From: Pseudomonas psychrophila HA-4
GTDB taxonomy: Bacteria; Pseudomonadota; Gammaproteobacteria; Pseudomonadales; Pseudomonadaceae
Length of the DNA: 64,000 nt
Assembly: GCF_000282975.1 (NCBI RefSeq)
Contig: NZ_ALJC01000066.1
Coordinates: 20,371-84,370, forward strand
Direction of reading: 5' to 3'
The stretch's first letter is position 1; every line of letters begins with the position of its first letter. Shown here piece after piece: positions 19,229 through 27,866 of this stretch. The position numbers were made by a program, and so were the translations under genes. Below the pieces are notes generated by a model. That model was not told the DNA's origin and did not search any database. It saw nothing but the letters and a program-made list of their open reading frames with translations.

Positions 19229-20584
19229 ATGAATGCTCTAGCCCGCCACGCTGCTGGCCTGTTCTTCAGCACAGTATTAGTCCCACTTTCGGCCTTTGCA
19301 GCCGACGCACAACCCACCCACGAGTTTCGTCTGGACAATGGCCTCAAGGTCATCGTGCGTGAAGATCACCGCGCGCCCGTCGTGGTATCGCAGGTTTGGT
19401 ACAAAGTGGGCTCCAGCTACGAGACGCCCGGCAAGACCGGTCTGTCCCACGCCCTTGAGCACATGATGTTCAAGGGCAGCAATAAAGTCGGCCCCGGCGA
19501 AGCGTCGTTGATTCTTCGCGACCTGGGCGCCGAGGAAAACGCCTTCACCAGCGATGACTACACGGCCTACTACCAAGTGCTGGCCCGTGACCGCCTAGGC
19601 GTTGCCTTTGAGCTGGAAGCCGACCGCATGGCCAGCCTCCGCCTACCGCCGGAAGAGTTCAAGCGCGAAATTGAGGTGATTAAAGAAGAACGTCGCCTGC
19701 GCACTGACGACAAGCCGATGAACAAGGCTTACGAGCTATTCAGTGCCATGGCCTACCCGTCCAGCGGCTATCACACGCCCACCATCGGCTGGATGGTTGA
19801 CCTGGAACGCATGAACGTGGCCGAGCTGCGCGCGTGGTACGAAGAATGGTACGCACCTAACAACGCCACGTTGGTGGTGGTGGGTGATGTGACCCCGGAT
19901 GAAGTCAAAACCCTGGCCCAGCGCTACTTTGGCCCGGTGCCCAAGCGTGACATCCCGATTGCCAAGATACCGCTTGAACTGGCCACGCCAGGTGAGCGTC
20001 TGCTCAAGATCCACGTTCAAACCCAACTGCCAAGCCTGATGCTGGGCTTCAACGTCCCAAGCATCGCCACTGCCAAAGACCCGGTGACCGCCAACGCCCT
20101 GCGCCTGATCTCGGCACTGCTCGACGGCGGCTATAGCGCTCGTATGCCGACCCAACTGGAACGCGGCGAAGAGCTGGTGTCCAGCGCTTCATCGAGTTAC
20201 AACGCGTTCACCCGTGGCGACAGCCTGTTCTTGCTGTCGGCAATGCCCAACAGCCAGAAAAAAGTCACCTTGGACCAGACCGAAGCGGGGCTGTGGCGCT
20301 TGCTGGACGACCTGAAAAAGACCCCGCCTTCCACTGAAGAACTTGAGCGTGTGCGCGCCCAAGTGATTGCAGGCTTGGTGTACGAACGTGACTCGATCAC
20401 CAGCCAGGCTTCCTCGATTGGCCAACTGGAAACCGTGGGCCTGTCATGGAAGTTGATGGACAGCGAATTGGCTGACCTGCAAAAGGTCACCCCGGCCGAC
20501 ATTCAACAGGCCGCTCGTACCTATTTCACTCGCGACCGTCTCAGCGTTGCGCATGTACTGCCCGAGGAGAAGACTCATGAGTGA
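19229..20584 (+). CDS. M16 zinc metallopeptidase, catalytic member
   Basis: A 451-aa exported insulinase/PqqF-type protease. The signal peptide is about 1-25 (ending AFAADA). The inverted zinc motif HxxEH is H74-ALE-H78 (GLSHALEHMMFKGS), with the third ligand Glu about residue 154 in IEVIKEERRLR. The C-terminal M16 half has the substrate-binding Arg region GGYSARMPTQLERG. It probably acts in the periplasm on small proteins or peptides. The following gene encodes a homologue without the zinc site, overlapping by 8 bases, so the two probably form a heterodimer like mitochondrial processing peptidase. Confidence 0.92.
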   Translation: MNALARHAAGLFFSTVLVPLSAFAADAQPTHEFRLDNGLKVIVREDHRAPVVVSQVWYKVGSSYETPGKTGLSHALEHMMFKGSNKVGPGEASLILRDLGAEENAFTSDDYTAYYQVLARDRLGVAFELEADRMASLRLPPEEFKREIEVIKEERRLRTDDKPMNKAYELFSAMAYPSSGYHTPTIGWMVDLERMNVAELRAWYEEWYAPNNATLVVVGDVTPDEVKTLAQRYFGPVPKRDIPIAKIPLELATPGERLLKIHVQTQLPSLMLGFNVPSIATAKDPVTANALRLISALLDGGYSARMPTQLERGEELVSSASSSYNAFTRGDSLFLLSAMPNSQKKVTLDQTEAGLWRLLDDLKKTPPSTEELERVRAQVIAGLVYERDSITSQASSIGQLETVGLSWKLMDSELADLQKVTPADIQQAARTYFTRDRLSVAHVLPEEKTHE

Positions 20585-22067
20585 GCGTAAAGGCCCCCGC
20601 TTTGCCCTGCTCGCCCTGACCACTGCGGTTCTGGTTGGTGCTCTCGGCTACTATTTCGCCAGCCCTGCCGAATCGGTGGCGGGTCAGACACTCGATCAAG
20701 CCAAATCCGAGCGCAAGCTTGAGTCTCTGACTGAGCTCGACGGCAAGGCACCGACTAATCGCAAACTGAATGTACAAACCTGGCAAACCGCCGAAGGCTC
20801 CAAGGTACTGTTCGTCGAGGCCCGCGAACTGCCTATGTTCGACCTGAGCCTGACTTTCGCCGCGGGCAGCAGCCAAGACGAGAACACCCCAGGCGTGGCG
20901 GTACTGACCAACGCCATGCTCAACGAAGGCGTGGCGGGCAAAGACGTTGGCGCCATTGCACAAGGTTTTGAAGGCTTAGGCGCGGCATTTGGCAATGGCG
21001 CTTATCGTGACATGGCCATTGCATCACTGCGCAGCCTCAGCGATGTCGATAAGCGCACCCCGGCGCTCAACCTGTTTGCCGAAGTAGTGGGCAAGCCTAC
21101 CTTCCCAGCCGACTCGCTGGCCCGTATCAAAAACCAGTTTCTCGCAGGCTTTGAAGTTCAAAAACAAAACCCTGCCAAGCTGGCCAGCAATGAACTGTTC
21201 AGCCGTCTGTACGGCAGCCATCCTTACGGCCATCCCTCTGACGGCTCAGCGCAAAGCATCGGTTCGATCACCCTCGACCAGATCAGGGCTTTCCACAACA
21301 AGGCATATACCGCTGGCAACGCGGTGATTGCGATTGTCGGCGATCTGTCTCGCGCCGAGGCCGAAGCCATGGCGGCTCAAGTGTCGGCCGCACTGCCTAA
21401 AGGCCCTGCGGTGGCCAAAATTGCACAACCGGTGGAACCTAAAGCGGGCGAAACCCACATTGAGTTCCCGTCCAAACAGACTCAACTGCTGCTAGCCCAA
21501 CTGGGTGTTGGCCGCGACGACCCGGACTACACCGCGTTACTGCTGGGCAACAAAGTCTTGGGCGGCGGTGGCTTTGGTACTCGCTTGATGACCGAGGTGC
21601 GTGAAAAACGTGGCCTCACCTACGGCGTTTACTCAGGCTTTAGTCCCATGCAGGCCCGTGGCCCGTTCATGATCAACCTGCAAACCCGTGCTGAGTTGAG
21701 CGAAGGCACGCTCAAACTGGTGCAAGACATTTTGGCTGACTACCTGAAAAACGGTCCGACGCAAAAAGAACTCGACGATGCCAAGCGTGAATTCGCCGGC
21801 AGCTTCCCGCTGTCAACCGCCAGTAACGCGGCCATCGTCGGCCAACTGGGCGCGATAGGCTTCTATGATCTGCCTTTGGAATATCTCGAAAGCCTGAGGC
21901 AGGAGTCCCAAAACCTGACGATCGAACAGGTTAAAGACGCCATGAACAAGCACTTGAGCGCCGACAAAATGGTCGTAGTGACCGCAGGCCCAACCGTGCC
22001 GCAAAAACCACTGCCACCTCCTACCGATAAACCTTCAGAGCAACCTCTTGGGGTTCCGGAGCATTAA
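20577..22067 (+). CDS. M16 family protein, zinc site lost (partner subunit)
   Basis: A 496-aa homologue of the upstream peptidase. The ATG at 20577 has GAGGAGA upstream and overlaps the previous gene by 8 bases. An N-terminal anchor or signal (about residues 7-30) suggests a periplasmic location. Where HxxEH should be, the sequence reads VAVLTNAMLNEG, so no zinc site remains, but the C-terminal substrate motif is intact (GFGTRLMTEVREKRGLTYGVYSG). This is the beta/alpha-type split seen in M16B heterodimers. The end is Pro-rich (KPLPPPTDKP). One-base overlap with rsmD. Confidence 0.9.
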   Translation: MSERKGPRFALLALTTAVLVGALGYYFASPAESVAGQTLDQAKSERKLESLTELDGKAPTNRKLNVQTWQTAEGSKVLFVEARELPMFDLSLTFAAGSSQDENTPGVAVLTNAMLNEGVAGKDVGAIAQGFEGLGAAFGNGAYRDMAIASLRSLSDVDKRTPALNLFAEVVGKPTFPADSLARIKNQFLAGFEVQKQNPAKLASNELFSRLYGSHPYGHPSDGSAQSIGSITLDQIRAFHNKAYTAGNAVIAIVGDLSRAEAEAMAAQVSAALPKGPAVAKIAQPVEPKAGETHIEFPSKQTQLLLAQLGVGRDDPDYTALLLGNKVLGGGGFGTRLMTEVREKRGLTYGVYSGFSPMQARGPFMINLQTRAELSEGTLKLVQDILADYLKNGPTQKELDDAKREFAGSFPLSTASNAAIVGQLGAIGFYDLPLEYLESLRQESQNLTIEQVKDAMNKHLSADKMVVVTAGPTVPQKPLPPPTDKPSEQPLGVPEH

Positions 22068-22675
22068 TGGCAAAGCCAAAAAACACATCGCACTCAGGTG
22101 CCGGTCAATTACGCATCATTGGCGGGGAATGGCGCAGCCGCAAGCTCGACTTCCCCCATGTAGAAGGCCTGCGCCCCACGCCAGACCGTGTCCGTGAAAC
22201 CCTGTTCAACTGGTTGGCCCCGGACATCGTCGGCGCCAAGGTACTGGACGTGTTCGCCGGCAGCGGCGCGCTGTTTCTTGAAGCCTTGTCACGCGGCGCG
22301 GCCAAAGGCCTGGCCTTGGACAGCAACCGTGAAGCCATCTCCAATATCCGCGAAAACATGGGCCTGCTGCGCTGCACCGTCGGTGACGTGCAACAAACCG
22401 ATGCGCTGCGCTTCCTGGACGCGACCCCGAGCGACACTTTTGACGTGGTGTTCCTTGACCCGCCTTTCCACAAAGACCTGCTCAAGCCTGCGTGCGACCT
22501 GCTGGAGCAACGCGGCTGGCTGAGCGAAGACGCGTGGGTTTACACCGAAAGCGAGCAACGACCTTCCGAACTTGGCCTGCCCACCAACTGGCGCCTGCAC
22601 CGCGAGCAAAAAGCCGGCGGCGTGAATTACGCCTTGTGGCTGCGTGAAGCTGCGAAGCCTCAAGCCACCGAATGA
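22067..22675 (+). CDS. rsmD: 16S rRNA (guanine966-N2)-methyltransferase
   Basis: Methylates G966 of 16S rRNA on assembled 30S precursors. The 202-aa protein has the family start GQLRIIGGEWRSRKLDFP, GLRPTPDRVRETLFNWL, SAM motif LDVFAGSGALFLEALSRGA, and the N-methyltransferase motif DPPF in VVFLDPPFHKDLL. The start overlaps the previous stop (TAATG), so translation is coupled to the M16 pair. A strong hairpin follows. Confidence 0.95.
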   Translation: MAKPKNTSHSGAGQLRIIGGEWRSRKLDFPHVEGLRPTPDRVRETLFNWLAPDIVGAKVLDVFAGSGALFLEALSRGAAKGLALDSNREAISNIRENMGLLRCTVGDVQQTDALRFLDATPSDTFDVVFLDPPFHKDLLKPACDLLEQRGWLSEDAWVYTESEQRPSELGLPTNWRLHREQKAGGVNYALWLREAAKPQATE

Positions 22676-22682
22676 CCCTCCG

Positions 22683-22704
22683 GCGCCCGGCTTATGCCGG
22701 GCGC
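22683..22704 (+). terminator. Terminator after rsmD
   Basis: GCGCCCGGC-TTAT-GCCGGGCGC: a perfect 9-bp GC-rich stem with a four-base loop, 8 bases after the rsmD stop and followed by TGCACTTTTG. It ends the M16-M16-rsmD operon and separates it from the third M16 gene. Confidence 0.85.
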
Positions 22705-22843
22705 TGCACTTTTGTCGCCGCCATAGCTATATACCGCACCCCCTTTCCAGCGGTGCGTCATCCTCTTTGTTCATACATCACTCGCGCTCCAATCATGCCC
22801 CTGTGCATCGGCAGCGCCTTGTTAGAACAAAGGAATGTTGGAA

Positions 22844-24091
22844 ATGACCCTATCTGCCTCACTTCTCACCCAAGAACTCACCCTCGAAAACGGCTTGAGA
22901 GTCATCGTTCGTGAAGACCGCCGCACACCGAGCGTCTGCACCGCACTGTTCCACAAAATCGGCACACGCCATGAAGGGCCTGACCAAAAAGGCTTGAGCT
23001 ATTTGGCGGGTGGCGCATCGTTCAAAGATTCTGCTCGCGAAAAACACATCGGCGCTATCGCCAATGGCTGGCTTGATCACGATTTCAGCGCCTACAACCT
23101 GACCGCTCCATCCGTTTCGACGGACAGCGTTTTTGAGTTGCTGGCCCGCAGAATGGCCCCGCCCGTACTCTCACAAGAACGCCTCAACGCCGGGCTAAAG
23201 CGGGACGCTGAGATCCAGGCGGCCAGCACCTACTTCACGTCCGATGTGTGGACGACCGAGGCGTTTCAACACCTTATCCGCGGGCAGGTGGCTCCCTCGA
23301 CAGCCGACAAAGTGGCCCCACCACCGAGCCTCAATGACGTGCTGAGTTGGCACCAAAAAGGCTACGCGCCCAACAATTCGATCCTAGTGGTCGTGGGCGA
23401 TATTTCACTTGAAGAGGTCCTGCCGTTGGCTCAGCGCTCTTTTGCCGAGATTCCTCGGTCAATCGAGACCCCGGTGGCGCCGCCCGTACTTGCACTTCCC
23501 GACACTGAGGAACGCAGCATCACTGAATGGCTCGACACTGAGCAACCTAGGCTGCAAATGGCCTTAAATACGCCGGACCTAGCCAAGACCAGCGACCTGA
23601 AACACACCCGATGCCTGCAAGTTATCTGCGCCTTGCTGACCTTAGGACCCGATGCCTGGCTACCCGGCCGCTTGCCTGAAAAGGCGAGAAACGCACTGGA
23701 CAGCGTTTACACACGCCCACCTACCTTTCAGGTCGGCAACGATATGCTGCTGATTTCGGCCACAGTCAATGAGCATGACAATGACGCTCTGGTCCGGCTG
23801 CAAAGCGCTATCACCCACCTGCTAGATACGCTGAAAGCGGCCCCACTTGATGCCGCAACCCTTGAATATGGCTGCGACCAAGCCATCGCTGCGATGCAGG
23901 TATACGACACGCTTGAGGGCCAGGGCACGCTCATTGCTCAGTTCCAGATTATCGAGAAGCCATTGTCGTTGATCGACAGCGGGGCTCAGGCAATACGCAA
24001 CCTGTCCGCCGACGACATCCAGCAAGCAGCTATTGAATGTTTCACCCCGAAAAACCTGAGCGTCGCTTATATTTGGCCACGCAGCGCTTGA
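22844..24091 (+). CDS. Third M16-family protein, degenerate and without signal peptide
   Basis: A 415-aa M16-fold protein most like the catalytic gene at 19.2 kb: LTQELTLENGLRVIVREDRRTPSV parallels its N-terminus. At the zinc motif position it has GLSYLAGGASF, so all three motif residues are gone. It has no signal peptide. The ATG at 22844 has AGGA 9 bases upstream; the ATG at 22835 is too close to it. The C-terminal half is also divergent (WLPGRLPEKARNALDSVYTRP). It is a lone gene between the rsmD terminator and the hydrolase. The frame is open throughout, so it is probably a functional non-peptidase paralogue. Confidence 0.8.
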   Translation: MTLSASLLTQELTLENGLRVIVREDRRTPSVCTALFHKIGTRHEGPDQKGLSYLAGGASFKDSAREKHIGAIANGWLDHDFSAYNLTAPSVSTDSVFELLARRMAPPVLSQERLNAGLKRDAEIQAASTYFTSDVWTTEAFQHLIRGQVAPSTADKVAPPPSLNDVLSWHQKGYAPNNSILVVVGDISLEEVLPLAQRSFAEIPRSIETPVAPPVLALPDTEERSITEWLDTEQPRLQMALNTPDLAKTSDLKHTRCLQVICALLTLGPDAWLPGRLPEKARNALDSVYTRPPTFQVGNDMLLISATVNEHDNDALVRLQSAITHLLDTLKAAPLDAATLEYGCDQAIAAMQVYDTLEGQGTLIAQFQIIEKPLSLIDSGAQAIRNLSADDIQQAAIECFTPKNLSVAYIWPRSA

Positions 24092-24254
24092 GATCATTGG
24101 GCACAAGACTAAGCACACAGATAGGCCTGCTCATCGTACTCAGACGGCCCAAGGAGTAACCTCATAGCCCACACACCAACACAACAGTTGGGCGCTTACC
24201 GTTGTTGTGGCAACGTAAGCAAACCCGCGTAGCCGTCACCTTACGAGAAGCTCA

Positions 24255-25286
24255 GTGTCCTTTTCAGCTGCCCATGCCTCACCCCTTGAAACATTTGCCC
24301 CCGCACCGGGCTTTGGCAACCCTCATTTGCAAACATTATGGGGACCGCTGTGGCGCACAAAACCCGTCATTACCCATCAGCGAGAGCGCCTATGGCTTAA
24401 AGACGGCGACTTTGTAGACCTGGACTGGCACGGCACGCCCTTAGCCTATGCGCCGGTGGTGCTGGTACTGCATGGGCTTACGGGGTCGTCGGGGTCGCAC
24501 TATGTGTTGGGTTTGCAAACAGCACTCGCGACACAAGGCTGGACCAGTGTTGCGCTGAACTGGCGCGGCTGCTCTGGCGAGCCCAACCTGCTGACCCGCA
24601 GCTACCATTCCGGCGCCAGCGAAGACCTCGCAGAAGTGGTGGCGCAGTTGCGGGCCAAGCACCCGCTGGCGCCGCTGTATGCTGTGGGCTATTCGTTGGG
24701 GGGCAATGTGTTGCTCAAGTATCTGGGTGAGTCGGGCAGCGAAAGCGGCCTACATGGCGCAGTCGCGGTGTCGGTACCGTTTCGTCTGGATCAGTGTGCC
24801 GACCGCATTGGCATGGGCTTTTCAAAGGTGTATCAAGCACATTTCATGCGCGAAATGCTGGCTTACCTGAAACTCAAGCAACACCGGTTCCAGCACGATG
24901 CCAAACACGAGAGCCTGGCCACGCTGGCTAAACTGGGCTCCGTAAAGTCACTGAGCAAAATGCGTACCTTCTGGGAGTTCGACGACCGGGTCACCGCACC
25001 ACTGAACGGTTACCTCAATGTTGAGGATTACTACCGCCGAGCATCGAGCCGCTACTTTCTTGGCACTATCGACACGCCAACCCTGATTATTCAGTCCGAA
25101 GACGATCCCTTTGTGTTCAAACACAGCATCCCCCAAGACTGCGAACTGTCGGCGAGCACTCAACTGGAGTTACACGCCAAAGGCGGGCATGTCGGATTCT
25201 TTGGCGGATCGGCGAGAAAACCCGATTACTACCTTGAGCGCCGTATTCCGCAGTGGTTGAGCGGGCTAAGGGGCGAACCAAGTTGA
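24255..25286 (+). CDS. YheT-like alpha/beta hydrolase
   Basis: A 343-aa alpha/beta hydrolase of the YheT/ABHD1-3 group. It begins at GTG 24255 with GAGAAG upstream. FGNPHLQTLWGPLWR is the group's N-terminal signature, followed by the oxyanion region LVLHGLTGSSGSHYV, the nucleophile in YAVGYSLGGNVLLKYLG and the His in HAKGGHVGFFGG. Relatives are esterases or lipases; the substrate here is unknown. The stop overlaps the AraC regulator start (TGATG). Confidence 0.87.
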   Translation: MSFSAAHASPLETFAPAPGFGNPHLQTLWGPLWRTKPVITHQRERLWLKDGDFVDLDWHGTPLAYAPVVLVLHGLTGSSGSHYVLGLQTALATQGWTSVALNWRGCSGEPNLLTRSYHSGASEDLAEVVAQLRAKHPLAPLYAVGYSLGGNVLLKYLGESGSESGLHGAVAVSVPFRLDQCADRIGMGFSKVYQAHFMREMLAYLKLKQHRFQHDAKHESLATLAKLGSVKSLSKMRTFWEFDDRVTAPLNGYLNVEDYYRRASSRYFLGTIDTPTLIIQSEDDPFVFKHSIPQDCELSASTQLELHAKGGHVGFFGGSARKPDYYLERRIPQWLSGLRGEPS

Positions 25287-26122
25287 TGAACCACGAAACG
25301 GAAGAATCGATTCGCTTTTGGCAAACGCCACCGCTCAACGGTGTCGAACTGCTGACGGCGCGCTACATCGAGCACCGTTTCGTGCCCCACGTACATGACG
25401 GCTTTGTGATTGGCATGATCATGGCCGGCGCCCAGCGTTACCGCTATCGCGGAGCCGAACACTTAGCGCCCACAGGCACGCTGGTCTTGATCAACCCGGA
25501 CGAAGTTCACAACGGCCACAAAGGCCATGATGCGGGCTGGCATTACCGAGCGTTTTATCCAGACAACGCGCAGTTGCATGGGCTGCTGGAAGAGCTGGGG
25601 TTGCCCTCCACGCACTTGCCGACCTTCAATGAAACGCTGCTGCAAGACCCGGACCTGTTTAATGGTTTGCGCCAACTGCATCAACTGCTCGAAGGTCCAG
25701 AATCTGCACTGCACCAACAAACAGTCTGGCGCCAAATGATGCTCGCCTTGCTCAATCGCCATGCCCGCCTGCCGATGCCGGGCAAGCCTGGGGTGGAGCA
25801 CCGCGCAGTCCGCCAGGCCAAGGAGTTGTTGCAAGCGCGACTGGCCGAGCCGCCTTCACTGGAAGAACTGGCAACGGCGGTCAACTTGTCACCGTTTCAT
25901 TTTGCCCGGGTGTTTCAACGAGCGACCGGCATGCCGCCGCACACCTGGCTGATGCAACAGCGCATAGCCCATGCACGAGCGTTGTTACAACAGGGATGTT
26001 TACCGTTACAGGTGGCCACGCAGTTGGGCTTTGCAGACCAAAGCCACCTGAGCCGACAGTTTAAAAAGGTCTATGGCGTGGGGCCGGGGGCATATCGAAT
26101 CGCCAGCGCGCAACTGTTGTAG
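25286..26122 (+). CDS. AraC-family transcriptional regulator
   Basis: A 278-aa regulator with an N-terminal cupin-like sensing domain (PHVHDGFVIGMIMAGAQRYRYRG, LINPDEVHNGHK) and a C-terminal AraC DNA-binding domain with two helix-turn-helix units (PSLEELATAVNLSPFHFARVFQRATGMPPH and LPLQVATQLGFADQSHLSRQFKKVYG). The ATG at 25286 overlaps the hydrolase stop, so it is translated with it. The ligand is unknown. Cupin-type AraC proteins of this shape often control small-molecule exporters, but none is adjacent. Confidence 0.9.
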   Translation: MNHETEESIRFWQTPPLNGVELLTARYIEHRFVPHVHDGFVIGMIMAGAQRYRYRGAEHLAPTGTLVLINPDEVHNGHKGHDAGWHYRAFYPDNAQLHGLLEELGLPSTHLPTFNETLLQDPDLFNGLRQLHQLLEGPESALHQQTVWRQMMLALLNRHARLPMPGKPGVEHRAVRQAKELLQARLAEPPSLEELATAVNLSPFHFARVFQRATGMPPHTWLMQQRIAHARALLQQGCLPLQVATQLGFADQSHLSRQFKKVYGVGPGAYRIASAQLL

Positions 26123-26155
26123 CGTGCATACCGTCCGTTGCAGTTGGTTACGACC

Positions 26156-27010
26156 TCAATCGCCCGTCGCTACACCACGCTCAGGGTCATTGATCCACTC
26201 ACTCCACGAGCCTGCATACAGCTTGCCAAGCGGGTAACCCGCCAGCCCCAGAGCAAACAGGTTGTGGCACGCTGTCACGCCAGAGCCGCAATACGCCACC
26301 AGTTCTTCGGGCGCACGGCCTGCCAATTGTTCGGCAAAGCGCTGTTTCAGTTGTTCAGCGGGCAAGAAGTACCCCGAACTGTCGAGGTTTTCGGCAAACG
26401 CGGCACACTGCGCGCCCGGAATATGCCCGGCCACGGGGTCGATGGGTTCGACTTCGCCACGAAAACGCGGTTTGGCGCGAGCGTCGATCAAAGTCAGACC
26501 CTGCTCGCCAAGGCGTTTTTGCAGTTGCTCGGCGCTCAGCAACAGGCTGTTGTCAGGTTTGCCATTGAAGGTTGCGAGCGGAGTAACCGATGCGTCCAGG
26601 CTCAGCGGCAAGCCCGCCGAATGCCAGGCCTTTAGCCCGCCATCGAGAAGAAATACGCCATCGCGTTTGCCCAGCCAAGCCAGCAACCACCACGCACGGG
26701 CCGCAAAAGCACCCGGACCATCGTCATAGAGCACCACATCACTGTCATCGCTGATGCCCCACGCACGCAAACGCTCAAGCAACGTCTGCGCATCAGGCAG
26801 CGGATGGCGGCCCGTCACGCCTTTGATCACCGGCCCGCTCAGATCCTGCTCAAGATCAGCGAACTGCGCCCCGGCAATATGCCCTTCGGCATAGCTGCTG
26901 CGGCCATAGTCCGGGTCTTCCAAAGCAAAACGACAATCCAAAATGACCAGCCCTGGCTGAGCCTGACGCTCATTCAGGGCTTGAGGGCTGATCAGTTGAG
27001 CAACGGGCAT
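26156..27010 (-). CDS. sseA: 3-mercaptopyruvate/thiosulfate sulfurtransferase
   Basis: A two-domain rhodanese of 284 aa. The N-terminal inactive domain contains LVILDCRFALEDPDYGRSSYAEGHIAGAQF; the C-terminal catalytic domain has the active Cys in AYCGSGVTACHN. A CGSGV(T/S) loop is typical of mercaptopyruvate sulfurtransferases, while CRKGVT marks thiosulfate-preferring ones. It makes persulfide sulfur from mercaptopyruvate in the cytoplasm. A single gene, convergent with the AraC gene. Confidence 0.88.
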   Translation of the reverse strand: MPVAQLISPQALNERQAQPGLVILDCRFALEDPDYGRSSYAEGHIAGAQFADLEQDLSGPVIKGVTGRHPLPDAQTLLERLRAWGISDDSDVVLYDDGPGAFAARAWWLLAWLGKRDGVFLLDGGLKAWHSAGLPLSLDASVTPLATFNGKPDNSLLLSAEQLQKRLGEQGLTLIDARAKPRFRGEVEPIDPVAGHIPGAQCAAFAENLDSSGYFLPAEQLKQRFAEQLAGRAPEELVAYCGSGVTACHNLFALGLAGYPLGKLYAGSWSEWINDPERGVATGD

Positions 27011-27039
27011 AGTGAACTCCTGTGAGGGTGGGGAAACCG

Positions 27040-27708
27040 TTAATGTACGTCCATTGCTTGTTCCAACGGGACGTAAAATTCCTTAATCAGCTCATCGACC
27101 TCGTTACGGTACTGGTCGGTGACGAAGCCCGACTCCAGCACCAGCAGTTGATAGATACCGCGTTTAATGGCCTGCTCGGAAAGCTGGTCACGGTTCTCGC
27201 TACTGGTGCACAAAAAGCCGATCCACGACGTAAGAATGATCCAAGAATTGAGGGTCAACGATTCGATCTGCTGTGGCGTCAAGTCCAGAATTCCCGCTTG
27301 CACAAACCCCGCGTAGATCGCCTGGCCCTGGCGCAGACATTGCGCAGAGAAGCGGCGATAGCGAACCGCCAGTTCCGTGTCACTGTGCAGCAGGTGCTCA
27401 ATGTCGCGGTACAAAAACCGGTAGCGCCACATGGAGTTAAGTAGGTGCTTCAAATAATCGCGCTTGTCGCTGACGCCGGGCAAGCGCCCTTCTGGCGGGT
27501 GCAAAAAGCCCAACACCAGCGTCTCGTACTCACCAAACAACACCGAGATAATCGCCTGCTTGTTCGGGAAGTGGTAATACAAATTACCCGGCGAAATCTC
27601 CATGTGGGCGGCAATGTGGTTAGTGCTCACGCTCCGTTCGCCCAACTGGTTAAACAGTTCAAGACTGTTATTAACGATGCGCTGGCTGGTTTTTAATCGT
27701 GCGGCCAT
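27040..27708 (-). CDS. TetR-family repressor
   Basis: A 222-aa TetR regulator with an N-terminal helix-turn-helix (SQRIVNNSLELFNQLGERSVSTNHIAAHMEISPGNLYYHFPNKQAI) and an all-helical ligand domain. It is divergent from the aldehyde dehydrogenase gene. The promoter of that gene contains an inverted repeat (27797-27812) inside its spacer, so the protein probably represses the dehydrogenase and perhaps the GMC genes behind it. The ligand is unknown; an aldehyde or fatty compound would fit. Confidence 0.88.
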   Translation of the reverse strand: MAARLKTSQRIVNNSLELFNQLGERSVSTNHIAAHMEISPGNLYYHFPNKQAIISVLFGEYETLVLGFLHPPEGRLPGVSDKRDYLKHLLNSMWRYRFLYRDIEHLLHSDTELAVRYRRFSAQCLRQGQAIYAGFVQAGILDLTPQQIESLTLNSWIILTSWIGFLCTSSENRDQLSEQAIKRGIYQLLVLESGFVTDQYRNEVDELIKEFYVPLEQAMDVH

Positions 27709-27787
27709 GGCTTGGACTTATCTGAAGATTGAAAAACATCTTAAGGCTTGGCCACGGATCGTAAAACCCTCGGGTGGCAGCCCCCAA

Positions 27788-27816
27788 TTGACAACATAGA
27801 GCGCAAGCTCTAAAAA
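27788..27816 (+). promoter_or_regulatory. Sigma-70 promoter of the aldehyde dehydrogenase gene with internal operator
   Basis: TTGACA (27788-27793), 17 bases, then TAAAAA (27811-27816). The spacer holds the inverted repeat TAGAGC-GCAA-GCTCTA (27797-27812), which overlaps the -10. A repressor bound there would block RNA polymerase. The divergent TetR gene is the obvious candidate. Confidence 0.7.
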
Positions 27817-27866
27817 CACTGAAGCTCTCACAAGAACACTTAATAAGAAACCCGCAGGAGCGAATC

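Noticed and set aside
24170..24220. CACAACA...TGTTGTG inverted repeat before the YheT-like gene
   Set aside because: Only 7 paired bases with a long loop; too weak to call an operator or terminator.
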